A DNA stretch of 64,000 bases from positions 73,315,176 through 73,379,175 of the forward strand of contig CM049316.1 in the NCBI GenBank assembly GCA_026874595.1. Reading direction: 5' to 3'. The notes beneath the pieces are model-generated. The model had not been told where the DNA came from and searched no databases. It saw nothing but the letters and a program-made list of their open reading frames with translations. The stretch's first letter is position 1; each line of letters starts with the position of its first letter. The translations under genes and the position numbers were made by a program. This DNA is from Sipunculus nudus. Its lineage: Eukaryota > Annelida > Sipuncula > Golfingiida > Sipunculidae. This document shows positions 49,826-61,500 of this stretch, in pieces.

Positions 49826-51120
49826 ATGGATGCAAATTTAAGCAAAAAATCTGTTTAAGAGTTACAGTTGTGTCTGAAAAAAAGAGGGGTTGTACCAGCA
49901 CAAGCAAAGAAAGCCGAGCTTATTGACTTGTGTAATGCTAGCCATGAAATGGGATTAGAGGTGGACCCAGATGGCTTGATTGAGGACAGGGAGGAAGTAC
50001 TGGGTGATAAGTTAATTACATCAAAGAAGGAGGCACACAAAACCTAGGTGTCTTACCAGTTCTGTCAGTGTTTGACATTTACAATTATTTTATATTGTTT
50101 GAGGAGTACAATATGTGAAACCTCAGGGAATACTATGGAAGGGTAACACCATGGCAAAGGATGGGTATGTGAAACACATCGAAGTACATCAGTAGCACAG
50201 GGATACTTGCTTTGCAGTAAAGAGTAAAGTGAAGAGTAAAGTGAAACCAAGAACATGGGAGAAGGACCCTGTCACTAATTCAAACCACTATAATGTATGG
50301 GTTATCCTAAGCAATGTCTCTGATGCCAGTCGCATTCATGCAGGGTACTGTTCTTGTAATGGGGGTCTAGATGGGGGTTGCCGACACGTTGTAGCTACAT
50401 AGTTTGACATTGTTGGATAGATGGATAATAATTCTACCACAAGTGTCACCTCGGGCTCATGTACATGGACTAGAAAAGGTAGTAAAAAGGGAGAGTCTGT
50501 GCCTGTGACCCTGCTGGAGACATCTATTCAGGGAAAATCTAAGAATGCCAGCTCAGCCACCGAAGACAGGTACAACCCTGTACCGGAGGGAGTGAATTAA
50601 CCTTCTGCTGATGAGATTTGTAAGTGCATACAGATTTGTTGCCCAGAAGCCTGTATTTTAGATACAATGTTTACAAACAAAACACAGAAGAAAATGAATG
50701 ATACAGTAACACCCCTTACAGTTTTGTCACCTATAGATAACATAGGTATTTACCTTTCAACACACAGCAGATGTGGCTCATCATGTTTTGAGGACTGTTT
50801 TTACCTTTAATAGAATACACAGATGCTAAATTAAACAAAATAGAGTTTGCAACTAGAGGACAGAATGAAAACAAGAACTGGTTTATTATGAGAAGGGGTT
50901 TATTGACAGCATAAAAATGTATCAGCTGACACATTCAATGGATGGTGATAAAACAGCCAGGGCCCTCCTGAGAGGCTGCATTACCTCCTGCTGTCAGATA
51001 CGGGTGCAAGTTTGAATCAAAGGCTATTAACACTTTTATCAAGTCCCAGAGGTATCAGGATTTTCAGGATTTGCCCCAAGACCACCTTATTTTGTCATGG
51101 TGTTTATCTATCTAAAGCTT
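49826..51120 (+). pseudogene. SAP-like / SWIM zinc finger / YqaJ-like protein gene, degraded
   Basis: The coding region starts at ATG 49826 (MDANLSKKSV) and continues, with a stop after ten codons, as ELQLCLKKRGVVPAQAKKAE, which resembles a SAP-type helix-hinge-helix. PVLSVFDIYNYFI follows in another frame near 50055-50095. Around 50325-50400 the SWIM zinc finger is plain: CSCNGGLDGGCRHVVAT, with C-x-C and C-x-H. At 50842-50915 IEFATRGQ...NWFIMRRGLLTA resembles the beginning of YqaJ-like (lambda exonuclease type) nuclease domains. At least six stops and shifts break it, and the catalytic core of the nuclease is missing or unrecognisable. Proteins combining SWIM and YqaJ-like domains are known in invertebrate genomes; their role is not settled. 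Confidence 0.65.
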
Positions 51121-51211
51121 TATGACAAACTTACAATTACATTAGCAAGATAGATACAGGTTCAGCCGATGTGCACACTGAGCCATATGCTAATACACTG
51201 CCCAGTGCCCA

Positions 51212-51271
51212 GCCCTGCCCCTCTGTTTGCCCCTACATCAGCCTGCCAGCTGCTTAAGTGAAGTGGCCCTA
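51212..51271. repeat. right terminal inverted repeat
   Basis: Ends with GCCCTA and contains the reverse complement of the shared 17-base core. Confidence 0.8.
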
Positions 51272-51697
51272 TTGAGCTTACGACGAGTCTCAGGATTAAT
51301 CAGGACCCTCTGAATGTGTGTTATTATATGGATGATTATACTTTGTGCTTAGAACGCCTCTACAGAAAATAGTGAATTTAATTTTCTTATACTTTTATTG
51401 ATTTTGTTACACACGTCTCTCTAATCTATTTGAATGTATGTGTGAGCTTCAGCCGGGTTTATTCCACTGTTTGAAATAACCTGCAGAGTCCATTCCTTCG
51501 GGGGTGGGGTAATGACAACTAGGTAACTATGATATTCATTTTTAGTGAAGCTTCTTTATTACAGTTTCCTCTATAGACTGATAGAAAACCGCCTCTGGCT
51601 TGAATTTTAAAAAAATCGGATATACTTTGGCAGTCCTTGACAATTATGTCGTTGTTTATTAGGAAAAATCATGGATTATTATTGCAGGGTAGGAGGA

Positions 51698-54600
51698 ATG
51701 GAACTTTGGTTCCTGGCTGGAGGCATCATTTTCTTAGAAATAATTACAGGTAATGGCGTCATAGAAACGTTAAACAAACCTGTTATGATAAAACATATAC
51801 TTCCCTTTTCCCTTTGAATTTTCTTATAGTTCTTAATATTTTGATTAATTATCAAAAGAGCGTAGGATTCAACGAACAAATCATCTCTATTTTTTAAAGT
51901 ATGAAATACTTTCTGGTACTTTCTGTTCCTGTTAATGATAATGAGCTGAATGTATATGAAATGCAGTTTGGCAGTAAAAATCATGTTAGCGTGGCTGACA
52001 AATAAGTTATTTTGTATACAATTATTGCTGATTTCCTTTAAGTATCCATTACGTCATGATATTTGAGTTCCATGATATTATAACAAAAGTATTTCATATA
52101 TCCAGCATTTGAAGATGCCGCCACCTATCATGCAAAACTTACTCATAAACATGCAGATACTTACTGTCAGAACCGGAGCAAGCACCTGCCAAATATTAAG
52201 AGCAAGTCGCTTGTTTATGATATGAGAAGACGTGGGGTTGATAAAGTATGGACTGATTTACATTTCAAGAACGACGAACGGTGGAGACGGTTGAATGGGA
52301 GTTTATATAGCTGTAAGTAACTACCTTACTCTTTGGTTGAGACTTTGAAGGTTCACGGAGGACCCAATATTTTATATAATTATTTGGTAACAGTAGTTCA
52401 TTTCCGTAACGTGGGCACATACGATAATGATAGTGCCATTTATTTAGTATCTATATGAAGTAAATATACAACGTGTAAGAATCCCATAATTCTCCCCATT
52501 TATAATATAATAAAGTGAAACCCAAAATAGCTCACTCAAATCGAATTTGCCATTTTGGTTCAAACTATTGCAACCTTACCTCAAACTTCTGTTTTGAAAT
52601 CTACTTTGAAGAATTTAATGCAAACATTACACTGAGCAGTAATGTATATGGTTGATATCTTTTTAAGACTAGCTGTGTGAACTCTCTTATAGAAGTTTGT
52701 GTATACGAAACTTTAAACACCCAGTCTTTAAATAAGTGTCCACCATTTACATGTTCTTAAGCAAGTAAAAACCGATACGGCAATTCAAAAATCCACAAAC
52801 ATTATACCTCTTATTAACAATTTTTTTATGTCTTTCTTTCAGTGCCAGAAAAAAAAATTATGCGAATTAAAGACGAATATAAATGTTCCATGATTCGGGC
52901 AGACACAGTCTATGCGAGCAACTGCTTCACCAAGTTGGACTGGGTATCATGTGAACATAATGGTATATATTACTTGTAAAATTTCAATACAAATCATTTT
53001 TTAATGCAAGTTACCTAATTGTACCGTCCAGGCGTGATATAGATGACTCTTTTCGTATTATGATTCATTATATTTAATTCTGTTTATTTTTAATATAAAA
53101 TATACAGAAAACGGCCATACGCTTATGTGATTATCAAGTAAAAATATTTACATGTAATATATAAATTAATGTGGCAAGTTCCTCTACAATGATTTTCTAG
53201 TAATAATATATGTGTATAAAAAGGACATGAAGCACCTTTAAAGGTAAAGTACGACCAGTTTCATATCAGTGGCGTCAGTTTATCTCTAAGGATTGGGGTG
53301 GCTCATATGGGTAGGTTCGGGAAATGTATTTGTAAATATATTCGAATAGTGAAATGTTTCCCGGTCAATAAATATATCATATATACTTATATGAGATATT
53401 ACAAGCATGTAAAAGATTTATAAAATTATACATGAAAGATTACATTGTAAAACAGAAACGCATAAATGTAACTGAAATATCTCTTTCTGATTATTGATAT
53501 ATTTTATTTCCAGTATTTAATTCATATATATGAATCTTACTGTCTGAATATCAGGGTTGAAAATTACATTTATTCCCTCTTGCCAAACTGTGGGGATATA
53601 TATACCCTGCACTCACGCCCTTGATTCTGATCCGAAAGGAGTGGCTCAAGTTGGATCTTCCGTTCTTGATTCTAAGGTTCTGGGTCCTTTATGAAACTGA
53701 ACAAGCCAGGCAATTGGTTCAGTGCGATGTCGGAGTGTCACGATACCACAAATAGTTGGCTCCTCAAGAAAAATGAGACTGCTCCATCACCAGACGAGGA
53801 CAAGTGGACAGACCTCACGCGGGGTGGCTGGTTTTATTATAGCAAGGACGACGGGCGTAAGTTTTAAACACTTAATGTTCTGCTTATTGCTCATTCATTT
53901 TACCTCTGAGACACTCTAAAGCTGATAGTAACAGCTTACCTTCATACAAATACACACAATTTAACAAACAGGAGGATTTTAAAGCTATAGTAAAACCAAC
54001 GGGATAAGGGGATTGTGTGAAATAAAATATCAATTCTTGTCAAAAATGTATCGCACTCATCAGCCACATGATAAAAGTTATTCTACAATGCATTAAAACA
54101 TGTTTAATGGTTGAATATACTAATTGGTTGAACATCCTTCACAAATAAGCATGACCCCTGGTTCCTTACTGTAAATGAATTTCCTTTAATGTTAGCATTA
54201 CCCTTTACTTTCTTAAAAATACAAAAGTGGCTAAAAACCATAGTTTTTCCTTCAAATAGTAAAAACAACTCTGTGACAGCGCATCTGGAAGCATTTCTAG
54301 TTAGGAGACCTTCACTGAAAGTACCGTTACTATTTACATTTTACACTGAATATTATACGAATTGTTGCATTGCATATTCTACATAGATATTATAACTAAA
54401 TGGCCTTTAAATGTATATATAAACTTAAATGAAAGATATTTTCTTTTGCACATAGAGGAAGTTCGCTTGACCAATGACATATGGAAAGAAGATGCCATAG
54501 CAAAGAAGGGACAAAACTGCGTCGCAGCCATTTTAAACAACGGATCTGTCGAACATGAACCTGAAAACTGCGAATCGAAACACGCAGTAATTTGTTCAGG

Positions 54601-56491
54601 TATTTTATCAGACGACAACCACAGAAAGTAATATTTATTTTTCAAGCATCGTTACAATAACTATAACATTCATATTGTCAAGTATCATTCCCTTACATAC
54701 ATACAATAAAATGATCAGTTATTCGATATGTGTAAGTTATACACAAACAGGAATATATATATGTAATAGATATGTTAATAATGCCATGTGTCATAAAGCC
54801 TATTCTCACAAAGGTTTCCCTATTCTTTTCGAATCCTTACCACGAATAATACGCCCATAAAGTAAGCTAAATTTAGTTTTTTTAAATCGAAACTGGTTGT
54901 CTTGGCCAACTTATTAAATATACATGTATGTCTGATTCTTAGAGGATCATTTACCTCCTTTCCTTTGAAGTTAAGACGGTAACGTATTCCCCCATTTTTT
55001 TACAACTTGTCGTCATGTTTATTTTCTTTGTACTGCATTGATTTGCTCTTAAAGGAGGGGAATCCAGATATATTACTACAAAGACAACAACCGCTTCAGG
55101 TATATAATGATGCTCTATCTAAGAACAGATTCTTTTTAAATCCTTGGCTGAAAATCAATGGTGGCATTATAGTTTATTATTTTTTTTCATGTGCCCATTA
55201 AACAGTATTAATGTTACAGTATGCTTGATGGTTATCGCATTTCATATGTGTGTCTGTCGGTTGTCTTTTAAAACACCCACTGGAACGGATTTTCAATAAA
55301 GGAACTGGAGTAACAATCCTGACACGGAGCTAACCTCCCATTCATCTATCGCGTTTTTATTCGTGATTCCGTTTCCATAGTACAGTATTTGATCCGAATC
55401 TTCTTCCAATTTTCCAAAATATACGAACATTACAGGAATCTGGTGATTTATTTAAAATACGTTAATGAATGTTTATAATGTCCTGAATATTAACGATAAC
55501 GTGAAGATCATTTGCTTCAGTGTGGACACACAAATCCAGCTACAGACATACTGGAATGAATCTTGTAAAAATGTTAGTGATATACATAAGTATTTTGGTT
55601 CTGTTCTTGGTGATCGCTCTCGGATCTCTGGGATGGCTGGCTGTGACGTCATTTCTGGATCACAGGTTAGAACCGTGTAGGGACTTACATCTTACCCGCT
55701 GAGGCCTCTCGCCATGACCCAATCATGCTTACGCAATTTAAGAAATGATGATAGTATCCATTCTGAGGGATAAACGGAAATTTGCCAAAAGCAAACAATT
55801 AACTGGAAAGTCAATACCAACAATTGAAAATGTTAATGAACAAAACAATTTCTCATTCAAATTTTCATTCAGGGTTGAGGCGAGAGTGTCAACTGCTGAG
55901 ATATCAGAAAGTTAAACTTTGTTTTAAAATATATTTAACAGATCAACCACATATACATATTTTATAATCATTTCATTACATATATATTCCCTAGTTATAG
56001 ATAGACAACTTAAAAGTAAAATATTGATGCAGTTACCCTGTCTGTTGAGAGAAATACCGTTTAGAATTGGTCAATATTAGTGGAACTGTTATTTATTTTG
56101 TTCTAAACGCTTTCCGTTATTTATTATCAGGTTTAATTAAACATACACGGTTCGGGATTGTATTCTATACACTTAACTGACATAAGTTTAGTATAAAATC
56201 GTTACATGCACTTGTCCCTGTTCCTGTGCCTCTAATTCCATAAAATATCTGTACAGAAAACGAAAGCTAGAGCGTAGACTTGAGGAGATCAGAAGAGCAA
56301 ACTACGGACCGACCTCAACACTGACTGACACCCAATGGGTGTACTGCAACCGATACTGGAAGATGACGTCACAAGAAGGCGTCACCAGTCTTTCGTCACA
56401 CGAGGACGTCTCGTCACATAAAGAAGAAGAATTCCCAATAATGCGCACTGACTACACAGACATTCTTGAATATGACATTTCAACAATGTAA
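51698..56491 (+). CDS. transmembrane receptor with two C-type lectin-like domains, copy B, intact
   Basis: Exons 51698-51749, 52106-52312, 52843-52962, 53677-53856, 54456-54599, 55521-55665, 56257-56491 join to 1083 bases (360 aa) without a stop; all borders are AG/GT and introns 1-5 are phase 1, so each exon pair is a movable domain unit. Residues 1-18 (MELWFLAGGIIFLEIITG) are a signal peptide. Domain 1 (exons 2-3) has YCQNRSKHL, VWTDLH and three late Cys; domain 2 (exons 4-5) has WFSAMSECHD, KWTDLTRGGW, then C...ENC...VIC. These are C-type lectin-like folds; EPN/QPD plus WND sugar-binding motifs are not intact, so calcium-dependent sugar binding is doubtful. A transmembrane helix spans about 253-276, followed by RKRK and a 78-residue tail with YWKM (Tyr316) and TDYTDI (Tyr349). 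The start is the first ATG, 10 bases behind an acceptor (attgcag), so a 5' UTR exon exists upstream. Likely a cell-surface recognition receptor; the ligand is unknown. Confidence 0.88.
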
Positions 56492-56929
56492 GCTATGAGG
56501 CTAAATAGGGGTCGCTTTTCCGTATTTCAGATCTGTTCTGAAAGATTGTTAACCAGAAAAAAAAACTCTCCCTCTGAGTGCTGTGCGGTTGATATTGAAA
56601 TGTTAAATGGTCCTGTAAAACCCAAGAGGCTTGTAATAGAGCATGAAATACTCGAGTAGGCACTGATGTCGACATCGAAACCTGTTTGTGAGAGGTATTT
56701 CATCTTTCTTGTAAAAGAATATCATGTATGTTTGCGATATTGGGATCACGTGTATGTGAAAATTCTGGCTCCTCCCTCGTTTTATGGTAGGTTTATAAAG
56801 TACATTTGTTAAAAACAGTGCTCGCAAAAAAAGTTGCATGACTCAAGGCAAATTCAAGCTGGTCTGTATACCTCAATTACGCGCAACAGTTTATTCCAAT
56901 TATTTAAAAATTTCACTCACAGAAGCTTA

Positions 56930-56982
<53 letters not shown>

Positions 56983-57008
56983 TACATATATATATATCTA
57001 TATATATA

Positions 57009-57047
<39 letters not shown>

Positions 57048-58500
57048 CTCCTCACACATTGCTTCTCACACATTTCCCAACAATAACTTTGAACTTTCAG
57101 AGATAACCTAAATTTTAGACGCTCTATTGTTGTTGGATGAAATGGGTCATAGGTCAAGGTCAAGCCCATCAAAAAAGCTTTGTTTATCTTTCCCTTTTCA
57201 TACCATGGCATGATCAACCTTTGTTGACCCTGTGTCACCTTGTCAGTATGTCTGTCTGTTCCTCTGTTGTTGTCAATTTTATCAACGGTTTTGATGTTCT
57301 GTCTGACATTAAGCAAACTACAGGCCAAAACTTTTGCAGCATTCACCTTGAAACGTACAGAGATGTTGAAAAATTAAAATGCTAGGTGCCCTATCCTTTT
57401 TGGTCAATAAAGGTCAAGGTCCCGGTCCAGGATTTGAACATGTCAAGCGATCCAAATCTTGATGAGTTTTTTTTAACTGTTGCTGTTTATTTTAATTCAA
57501 TATACAGCGTTTTTGCCGCTAACACCATGCATTGTGTTGTATTGCCGCACCATTACCCTGGTCCATACAGCATAACTTAATCACAGTTCTTCTTTCTTCA
57601 TGTTTGATCATATTTGAATTAAAACATTTGGTTATTTAGGAATCGGCCAGTTCTTTCTATTAACAATTGGTAAAGAGGATAATGATTGGTATTTAGATAA
57701 CACATTAAATTTTTCTACATTACGCACGATTTTATCTGAATGACGTAGTAATCATTATATACATGAAAAGATTCGTCATGCTTTCGTGCAAATTTCAATA
57801 GTAATTCAAGGTTAAACCAAAGACGTGTTGTTAACAGCAGCCAAGCCCATTCAGAATGGTACGCTTGAATAAGGTCTACAGATAGCTGAGTCATGCCTTC
57901 GAGAAGCATCAAATGTTACTATATATTTACCTAGTTAATGTCTCATGAATCTGTAAGGGCGTTCTTTTTTTGGTTCCAGTCAATGCTCTACATGTTGGAA
58001 ATACTTTTATGCTATGTGACCTCGTGTCACCAATGGTTTGTTACCTTTACGTTGATTGTGAATTTCAGAACACAAGGCACAAATTGTATATCAAATAAAC
58101 GTATCTTATTGGTCATAGATCTTTCATTTGAAAATCGAGTATGCCTGATCCCTGGTCTTTTCATTATGGTAGTTAACGAGCTAAAGTACTGGAATAACGT
58201 TTGACTTGGTCACATGGTCTACAAAAAGATCTTTCGTTACATTTTTCAATTCTCAGATCGGAAAAATAAATATAGATAATTCTGAATAACGTCGATTTTG
58301 AAAATAAAATGTGAAATATATATTTGATACATAGATAATATGGCCATCATACGTCTGTTAGATTTCAGTGATGCTTACTTATCAAGAGATACCTTTAAGT
58401 GGTTTGCCTAGTATAAAATGTCCCTTGAAATAAAACTTCTTCATTACTGGCCACAGTTCCACGGATAAACAGTTCGCATTGCGCTGGTAATACTAATTGT
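56492..58500. other. intergenic between receptor B and METTL27 copy 3
   Basis: Holds the receptor 3' UTR and a compound GA/TA repeat. 57130-57430 contains words such as aaggtcaaggtc and ttgttgaccctgtgtcacctt seen in dispersed mollusc-type repeats. No gene recognised. Confidence 0.5.
56932..57046. repeat. compound (TA)n(GA)n(TA)n microsatellite
   Basis: TA, then about 40 bases of GA, then TA with ATC interruptions. It sits at the end of duplicated block B. Confidence 0.95.
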
Positions 58501-61500
58501 CTATATTGATGCCAAGTACTCTCGTTTTCCGTGTAGTATTTGAAACACATAAGCAAATCCATCTTCATCCTCCATGTACTGGGACACCTCATCCTTCAGT
58601 AACCATTTCCAAGCACCCCGATCCTCAAGATGGCGCATACGAAGCTCGAGCTTCGAAGAGAATTCAGGGGCCGTCTTGAAATAAAGATGCCGCATCACCA
58701 ACAAGAAGTAGCCGCCTGTAGTAGGATAAATGTAAATTATGTTAAATGTAATAGATGACGGTAATTATTAATTCACACAGGTTATGCCCACGGTTCATCA
58801 TTTAGCCTTGCAGTTCTAACCACCTTCCTTCGTCTAGGGACAGTTCGCAGGAATCGAGGCCTGGAGTTCGTGAGTAAATTCTGCTAGTCGGTTACCCCCG
58901 AAAAAATGGTAAAAATAACACATGCAGTTTCTGGTGAGTAACACACCTTAAACCTCTGGGATGGAGTCCGAAGCTAAATCGTCAAACTACTGCCCTATTA
59001 AACCAAATGTTTAATTTATATTAAGATCATTCTAGTGTACGAAACATACGTGATGCATAATTTACATGATGTCAGGATAATCTCATATCGCTGAAGATGT
59101 TCTTTATACACATCATGGGTTTTACTGTCCACAAAATACAGTGTTTTAGAATGATGCTTTCAATAATGTTGCTTTCATGACGCTCTAAAACTGAAATATA
59201 TATTTTTATACATGTTGTGATACTAAATTAAAAAGCACGGTTCTGACTCCCTGGAAATTGAGAGTGCATATGCCCGGTTTTCATGTACCCTTAAGAATTG
59301 TGTTACGCGATAATTATAATATGAGTTTCTAGCAGAATATTTTACCTGGCTTCGTGATGCGGAGAAGTTCCTCAAAGCAGTCATCACTGACATGGCTAGG
59401 TGCAAATGACGCGGTGGTCACAACGGCATCATATGTGTCTATAAAAACAGACGGACCATTGATTGATAACTAGTTATTAACAAATCCCGTGACATATCCT
59501 GGGATTTGACAGAGCTGACACTGTAAGATAACCGTCTTATATAATGACTGTAGCTGAATTTAGCTATTAAAACGATACTTCGGTCCAAGATATATAATGT
59601 ATATTAAGCTTATTTTTTTAATCCAAAATTAGATACACAAAGGACCCACCCTCCTCAATGTTAAGCCTGTTCTTCCCGAATACATCACACATGAAGTTTT
59701 TGTAACATCCTTTTTGTTTTGCTTGTTCCAACATGGCCGGGCTGGCATCCAAGGCGTCTAGGTTCAGAAAGCCTTGTTTCTTCAACTGTGTGTGCCAATA
59801 TTTAAAATAAAAGTACATGACCTGATGTAACTGTATATTTACTACTCGTTTATAAGATCGGCGTACTAAACGTTGTTTTCCAGATCATTGTTCTTCTTTA
59901 AAATTATATATTTTAAAGGACGTTGCAGCAAATCAAAGATGAATATGCTGACCTCTAACCCCAGGCGTCCTGTACCGGCAGCGACATCTAGGATTCTCGG
60001 TTGGTTCTCTGCACTAACGTATTTGACCAGGTATTTTCCTACATACCTAAGCCTGTTCTCCGCCAGCATATCATGATCCTTTAATCACAGATACATATAA
60101 ACTGTCAAGCCGGTTGTCACGATCATATTTTAGATATTAATTATTGAAAGAGCTGACTGTATATACTTTATATCCTTTATGGTGAAGGGCATGCACAGGG
60201 CTTAGTATAAAGTTTAGTGCTGAAGTGTAGTAGAATCTAGTTGCTTGGTTTCTCGTTTTTCAGCTGCAGCCGCCAACTTGGCCTCGTGACCAAAAAGAAA
60301 ACTGACCGAAAAGAAGGCTGAGTAAGTCCTTCCTGGTGGCACAAAGCTTCTCCTACGTCAATATTGTCACAGTGCATCCCATTCACTCATCACGGAAACT
60401 AGGTATCCAGCGGACCCAAGCTATGCGAGGGATCTCGGAGCAGTTTGGGTCCATGAAGTGTAGTGTGCAGGTCCACTGACATGTGGACAAACCCTTAGAA
60501 TTCATTAGTCACCCCCTTCCCCTCCCCTCCACTGGTGTGTGGGGAAAGCCTCTTTAGGGGTGAGGTAACCCCTAAATAGCCTCAAATTCTTGTGAGTGCT
60601 AGGTGATGACAAAGGCTTAGGGAAACAACAATGACAGAATTATCGGTGTGGACCGCCGTAGGATGTGCCTTAATCAATCCTGGCAAACATCTGGCAACTT
60701 CTGAATTCTGATTCATCTCCGATCCTCTTAACCACGTCATGCCTCTGGATCTAGATCATGATGATAGTAGAGGGAGTGCGGATAGTGCTGCGCAAGCTCT
60801 TCTCCCTCTTAACTAATTCACCCGCTAGTCATATTGTATCAAGCAGTAGTTGCACGTTCATGTGAACACCAGTTGTGATGGGGGAACGAAGACGTAGCAA
60901 GTGTAGTTACTTTGGAAGCTGCAGGCGGCTAAGGACACAGAGTCATCTTTCACTGATCGAAGCAACTGTGAAACCCGCCAGCCCCCAGAGCGACTGAGCA
61001 TTCCTCTTTAGGAATGCACTGCTTACATCCATGGCAAGAGGAAGGGGCTAAATAAAGGTGCCCTAGACATTGCCTGCTTCACTTCACCCAGGCCAGTTTT
61101 CCCCGGCCGGCGGGCATCCCGTTCAGCAGGCGAAAGCAAGTGAATATCAAAGACGTAACATCAGTTACCCTCATATTGTATAACGTGCGTACACTCATGG
61201 ACAACACAGACAGACCTGGCAATCGAACTTGAACGAAAAAGTTGTTCGCTACAATAATGAAATCGCAGCCCTACAAGAAACCCGCCTGGCCGAGGAAGGA
61301 CAGGCCACCGAGAACAAATGAGGCCACACGAAGTGTTGATGAGCGACGAGAATCAGGAGTCGGTTTCACCATCAAGACCAAACTAATCCGCAGTCTGACT
61401 GACCTACCGAAAGGCATCAACGATCGCCTCATGACACTACAACTGCCATTAGGGAAGAACAAGAAGGCTACACCGATTAGCTCAAATCCCCTTAGTTTGA

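Larger units (their letters stand above)
49681..51271 (+). mobile_element. TIR-bounded element carrying a SWIM/YqaJ-like gene
   Basis: 49681-49740 and the reverse complement of 51212-51271 are terminal inverted repeats: both begin TAGGGC, both have CTTAAGC near position 13-20, and both contain the 17-base word gctgatgtaggggcaaa. The 1.59 kb between them hold one broken gene on the plus strand and nothing else. A target duplication is not obvious (TGAA before, TTGA after), so the exact ends may be off by a few bases. No DDE transposase is seen. Whether this is a DNA transposon of its own family or a deleted derivative of one with a transposase cannot be told from one copy. Confidence 0.7.

Noticed and set aside
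57386-57580. 64-codon frame behind receptor B
   Set aside because: Lies in sequence that looks like a dispersed repeat; no splice context and no known domain.
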